From a virus, in IMG/VR virus record IMGVR_UViG_3300020129_000256, positions 1 to 21,434 of that record: a stretch of 21,434 nucleotides of DNA. One strand, given 5' to 3'. Made by a program: the position numbers and the translations under genes. Shown here in pieces: positions 20,335-21,434 of the stretch. The notes under the pieces were generated by a model. That model saw only the letters and a list, made by a program, of their open reading frames with translations. It did not search any database and was not told the origin of the DNA. Each line of letters opens with the position of its first letter. Within the stretch, counting starts at the first letter, position 1.

Positions 20335-20585
20335 CGGACGACCTCGTGCGGCCAGGGCTGCCCGTGCAGCGCGGTCACGTTCTCGCTCGTCGGGGCTGCG
20401 GTGTCGAGGTCGACGACGAGCCCGACCGGGATTTCGCAGTAGAACCCGAGCAGCGGATCGCCGAGCACGATGAACCGGTCGGACACGTCGACGAGGGTCG
20501 CCCGGATCAGACCGACGTCGCGGACGACGACGACGACCCGAGCACCGACCGCCGGCGCGAGGGGATGACGGGGTTGCGTTTGCAT
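20331..20585 (-). CDS. Small beta-barrel-like hypothetical protein
   Basis: 84 aa. The ATG at 20585 has GGGAG 5 nt upstream, within the third copy of the start-associated element. The middle alternates hydrophobic strands (GARVVVVVRDVGLIRATLVD, FIVLGDPLLGFYCEIPVGLV) and looks like a small SH3- or Sm-like barrel; this is a fold guess only. It opens the run of overlapping genes that ends at 19274. Confidence 0.75.
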   Translation of the reverse strand: MQTQPRHPLAPAVGARVVVVVRDVGLIRATLVDVSDRFIVLGDPLLGFYCEIPVGLVVDLDTAAPTSENVTALHGQPWPHEVVR

Positions 20586-20588
20586 TGC

Positions 20589-20608
20589 TTCTCCCAGGGT
20601 TCGGAACC
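20589..20608 (-). promoter_or_regulatory. Start-associated RBS element, copy 3, with inverted repeat
   Basis: Minus-strand GAACCCTGGGAGAA (20602-20589), 13 of 14 bases identical to copies 1 and 2, placed 3 nt before the ATG at 20585. GGTT-CCG-AACC (20608-20598) is an overlapping inverted repeat. Confidence 0.6.
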
Positions 20609-20637
20609 GGGCGGACGTCGCCCGGGCGGTCGTCAGT

Positions 20638-20871
20638 CTAGGGTCGGGGCTCGTCGCCCGGGTCCGCGGGGACTTGCCTCCCAGGGTTCGGACCCGCGGG
20701 CTCGGGCACGACGCAGTCGAGCCGAGCGCCGCCGTGCCCGTCAGCGTGTCGTTCAGCCCCGGCCCTCGTGTGCAGCAGCTCGCCGCACGTGTGGCAGCGC
20801 CACCGGCCCCGTCCGGTCCCGCGGCGTGTCACAGGCGCACACAGCCGGTCTGACGGACGGTCCGGGTCCAC
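20638..20871 (-). CDS. C2H2-like zinc finger protein
   Basis: 77 aa from the GTG at 20871; an in-frame TGA near 20904 rules out a much earlier start. The finger RWRCHTCGELLHTRAGAERHADGHGG (about 23-48) has the C-x2-C-x12-H-x3-H spacing of a single C2H2-type finger. The C-terminal 25 residues are Pro/Gly-rich. The DNA coding for that tail contains the fourth start-associated element, so the true end or a nested signal is uncertain. A DNA- or RNA-binding role is possible. Confidence 0.68.
   Translation of the reverse strand: MDPDRPSDRLCAPVTRRGTGRGRWRCHTCGELLHTRAGAERHADGHGGARLDCVVPEPAGPNPGRQVPADPGDEPRP
20676..20695 (-). promoter_or_regulatory. Start-associated-like element, copy 4, without a start codon after it
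   Basis: Minus-strand GAACCCTGGGAGGC (20689-20676), 13 of 14 bases identical to copies 1 and 2, with GGGT-CCGA-ACCC (20695-20684) overlapping. No ATG or GTG lies within the usual distance downstream. It falls within the tail of the zinc finger gene, about 87 bp upstream of copy 3. Confidence 0.45.
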
Positions 20872-20948
20872 GGGCCTCGACCGGGTCGAGTCGGACCCGG
20901 ACCGTCACGCCCCGGGGTCGACCAGCGCGCCGGCCCCGTACCGTTCAC
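20829..20948 (-). other. 39-codon coupled ORF, doubtful
   Basis: The GTG at 20948 overlaps the upstream stop as GTGA and encodes VNGTGPARWSTPGRDGPGPT and onward to TGA at 20831-20829. It overlaps the zinc finger gene by 43 bases. Composition is Arg/Gly/Pro-rich with no domain. It may be a translational bridge rather than a functional product. Confidence 0.3.
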
Positions 20949-21103
20949 GAGCCCCCAGCCGGCGCGGCTGATACCGCCGGCGCGATCGTGGTCGTCGGGT
21001 CGCCGGGCTCGGGTCCGCTGATCCCGGGCGCGGTGACCCACACGTACGCGACGAACCCGGCCACCGCGGCGGCGAACAGCACGAGCGCGACGGCCCGGGT
21101 CAC
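20945..21103 (-). CDS. 52-residue single-pass membrane protein
   Basis: The GTG at 21103 overlaps the upstream stop as GTGA. One hydrophobic helix (about 4-24, AVALVLFAAAVAGFVAYVWV) follows VTR. The rest is a Pro/Thr/Ser-rich segment (PGISGPEPGDPTTTIAPAVS) that is probably exposed outside the membrane. Function unknown; exclusion or lysis roles are possible but not shown. Confidence 0.65.
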   Translation of the reverse strand: MTRAVALVLFAAAVAGFVAYVWVTAPGISGPEPGDPTTTIAPAVSAAPAGGS

Positions 21104-21399
21104 GGCCACGGGGTCGCCTCGTCGAGCTGCGTCCCGGCCGGGATCCCGACCCACGCCGGGTGACGTTCGCCGGTGTCGCCGTCGAACACGACGACGACGA
21201 GGGGACCGGCCAGCTGCGCGGCGCGCGCCAGCTCGCCGACGTGCTCGGCGTCGAGCGCGCCCAGCAGCTCGGGCTCGTCGGTCGGGGTCAGCAGCCGGAC
21301 CAGCAGCCGGGTCCCGCGGCCGTCGTACACGTGCAGCACGACACCGCCCGGCGCGACGCCCGGCGCGAGCCGTTCGGGTCCGGGTCGGATCACCCCCAT
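21100..21399 (-). CDS. Hypothetical protein after the CARDB gene
   Basis: 99 aa. ATG at 21399. After closure of the genome, the CARDB gene's stop (TGG GGG TGA) overlaps this start. The sequence is beta-rich (GVVLHVYDGRGTRLLVRLL), then a helix (LLGALDAEHVGELARAAQL), then a strand (GPLVVVVFDGDTG) and a final loop. It resembles a small alpha/beta domain but matches nothing I can name. Confidence 0.75.
   Translation of the reverse strand: MGVIRPGPERLAPGVAPGGVVLHVYDGRGTRLLVRLLTPTDEPELLGALDAEHVGELARAAQLAGPLVVVVFDGDTGERHPAWVGIPAGTQLDEATPWP
21354..21378. repeat. Inner arm of a 25-bp terminal inverted repeat
   Basis: Perfect reverse complement of 21410-21434, with 31 bases between the arms. It lies inside the 99-aa gene, so this copy is the native one. 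Confidence 0.7.
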
Positions 21400-21413
21400 G
21401 TTTTGACCGCCCG
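21398..21413. repeat. Terminal direct repeat, right copy
   Basis: Exact copy of bases 1-16. Joining the copies restores a complete reading frame across the junction, with a stop overlapping the next start codon. Confidence 0.75.
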
Positions 21414-21434
21414 AACGGCTCGCGCCGGGCGTCG
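21410..21434. repeat. Outer arm of the terminal inverted repeat; probable fold-back artefact
   Basis: Perfect reverse complement of 21354-21378, ending exactly at the window edge. It shares CCCG (21410-21413) with the direct repeat, which gives a microhomology point where a strand switch could have occurred. Confidence 0.65.

Noticed and set aside
1-21434. Integrase, attachment site or repressor of a temperate phage
   Set aside because: No tyrosine or serine recombinase motif and no tRNA-like attachment sequence was found. The hairpin-flanked 228-aa gene might be a regulator but does not show a recognisable helix-turn-helix.

Overview
This window looks like an essentially complete, small (about 21.4 kb) tailed phage of an actinobacterium. 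It is very G+C-rich by eye. GTG starts are as common as ATG, and genes are packed with GTGA, ATGA and TAGTG stop/start overlaps. Every gene I can support is on the minus strand, so transcription runs leftward around the whole molecule. The first 16 bases recur at 21398-21413. Joining the ends there completes the gene that runs off the left edge with TGG GGG TGA and overlaps it with the next start codon, so I read the molecule as a closed or circularly permuted genome of about 21,397 bp. The last 21 bases (21414-21434) look like a fold-back copy of 21354-21374.

Layout, in the direction of transcription. (1) 17780-15705: packaging genes (HNH endonuclease, small terminase, large terminase). (2) 15708-12208: two mini-ORFs, portal, a 27-residue membrane microprotein, HK97-type protease and HK97-fold capsid. 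(3) 12208-5957: head-tail adaptor, tail terminator, major tail protein, HK97 gp10-like protein, probable tail chaperone, short tape measure (663 aa), a large tail-tip protein and a fibre-like protein, which together make a short siphovirus tail. (4) 5945-4938: lysis genes (PGRP/Amidase_2 endolysin and a two-helix holin candidate). (5) 4704-1315: compact accessory and replication region with a RecT-like annealing protein, zinc-ribbon miniproteins and a winged-helix protein whose own gene carries an origin-like iteron/AT-rich/DnaA-box cluster. (6) 1315-1, completed at 21397-21390: a CARDB-domain protein with a large C-terminal carbohydrate-active-like domain. (7) 21399-19274: a chain of overlapping small genes of unknown function. 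(8) 19137-17925: a 228-aa unknown gene and a membrane protein, separated by strong hairpins. A palindrome-rich gap leads back to the HNH gene.

I see no integrase, DNA polymerase, helicase, repressor of a known class, tRNA or CRISPR. The phage therefore probably borrows the host replisome, with the winged-helix protein at 2268-1837 as the likely initiator. The most interesting observations are the candidate origin nested in that gene, and an identical ribosome-binding element (GAACCCTGGGAG plus a short inverted repeat) placed just before three separate starts, like the start-associated sequences of cluster K mycobacteriophages. Also notable are a zinc-ribbon gene apparently interrupted by one amber codon, and a palindromic gap beside the packaging genes. 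No gene-free stretch exceeds 300 bases; the longest is 4705-4937.
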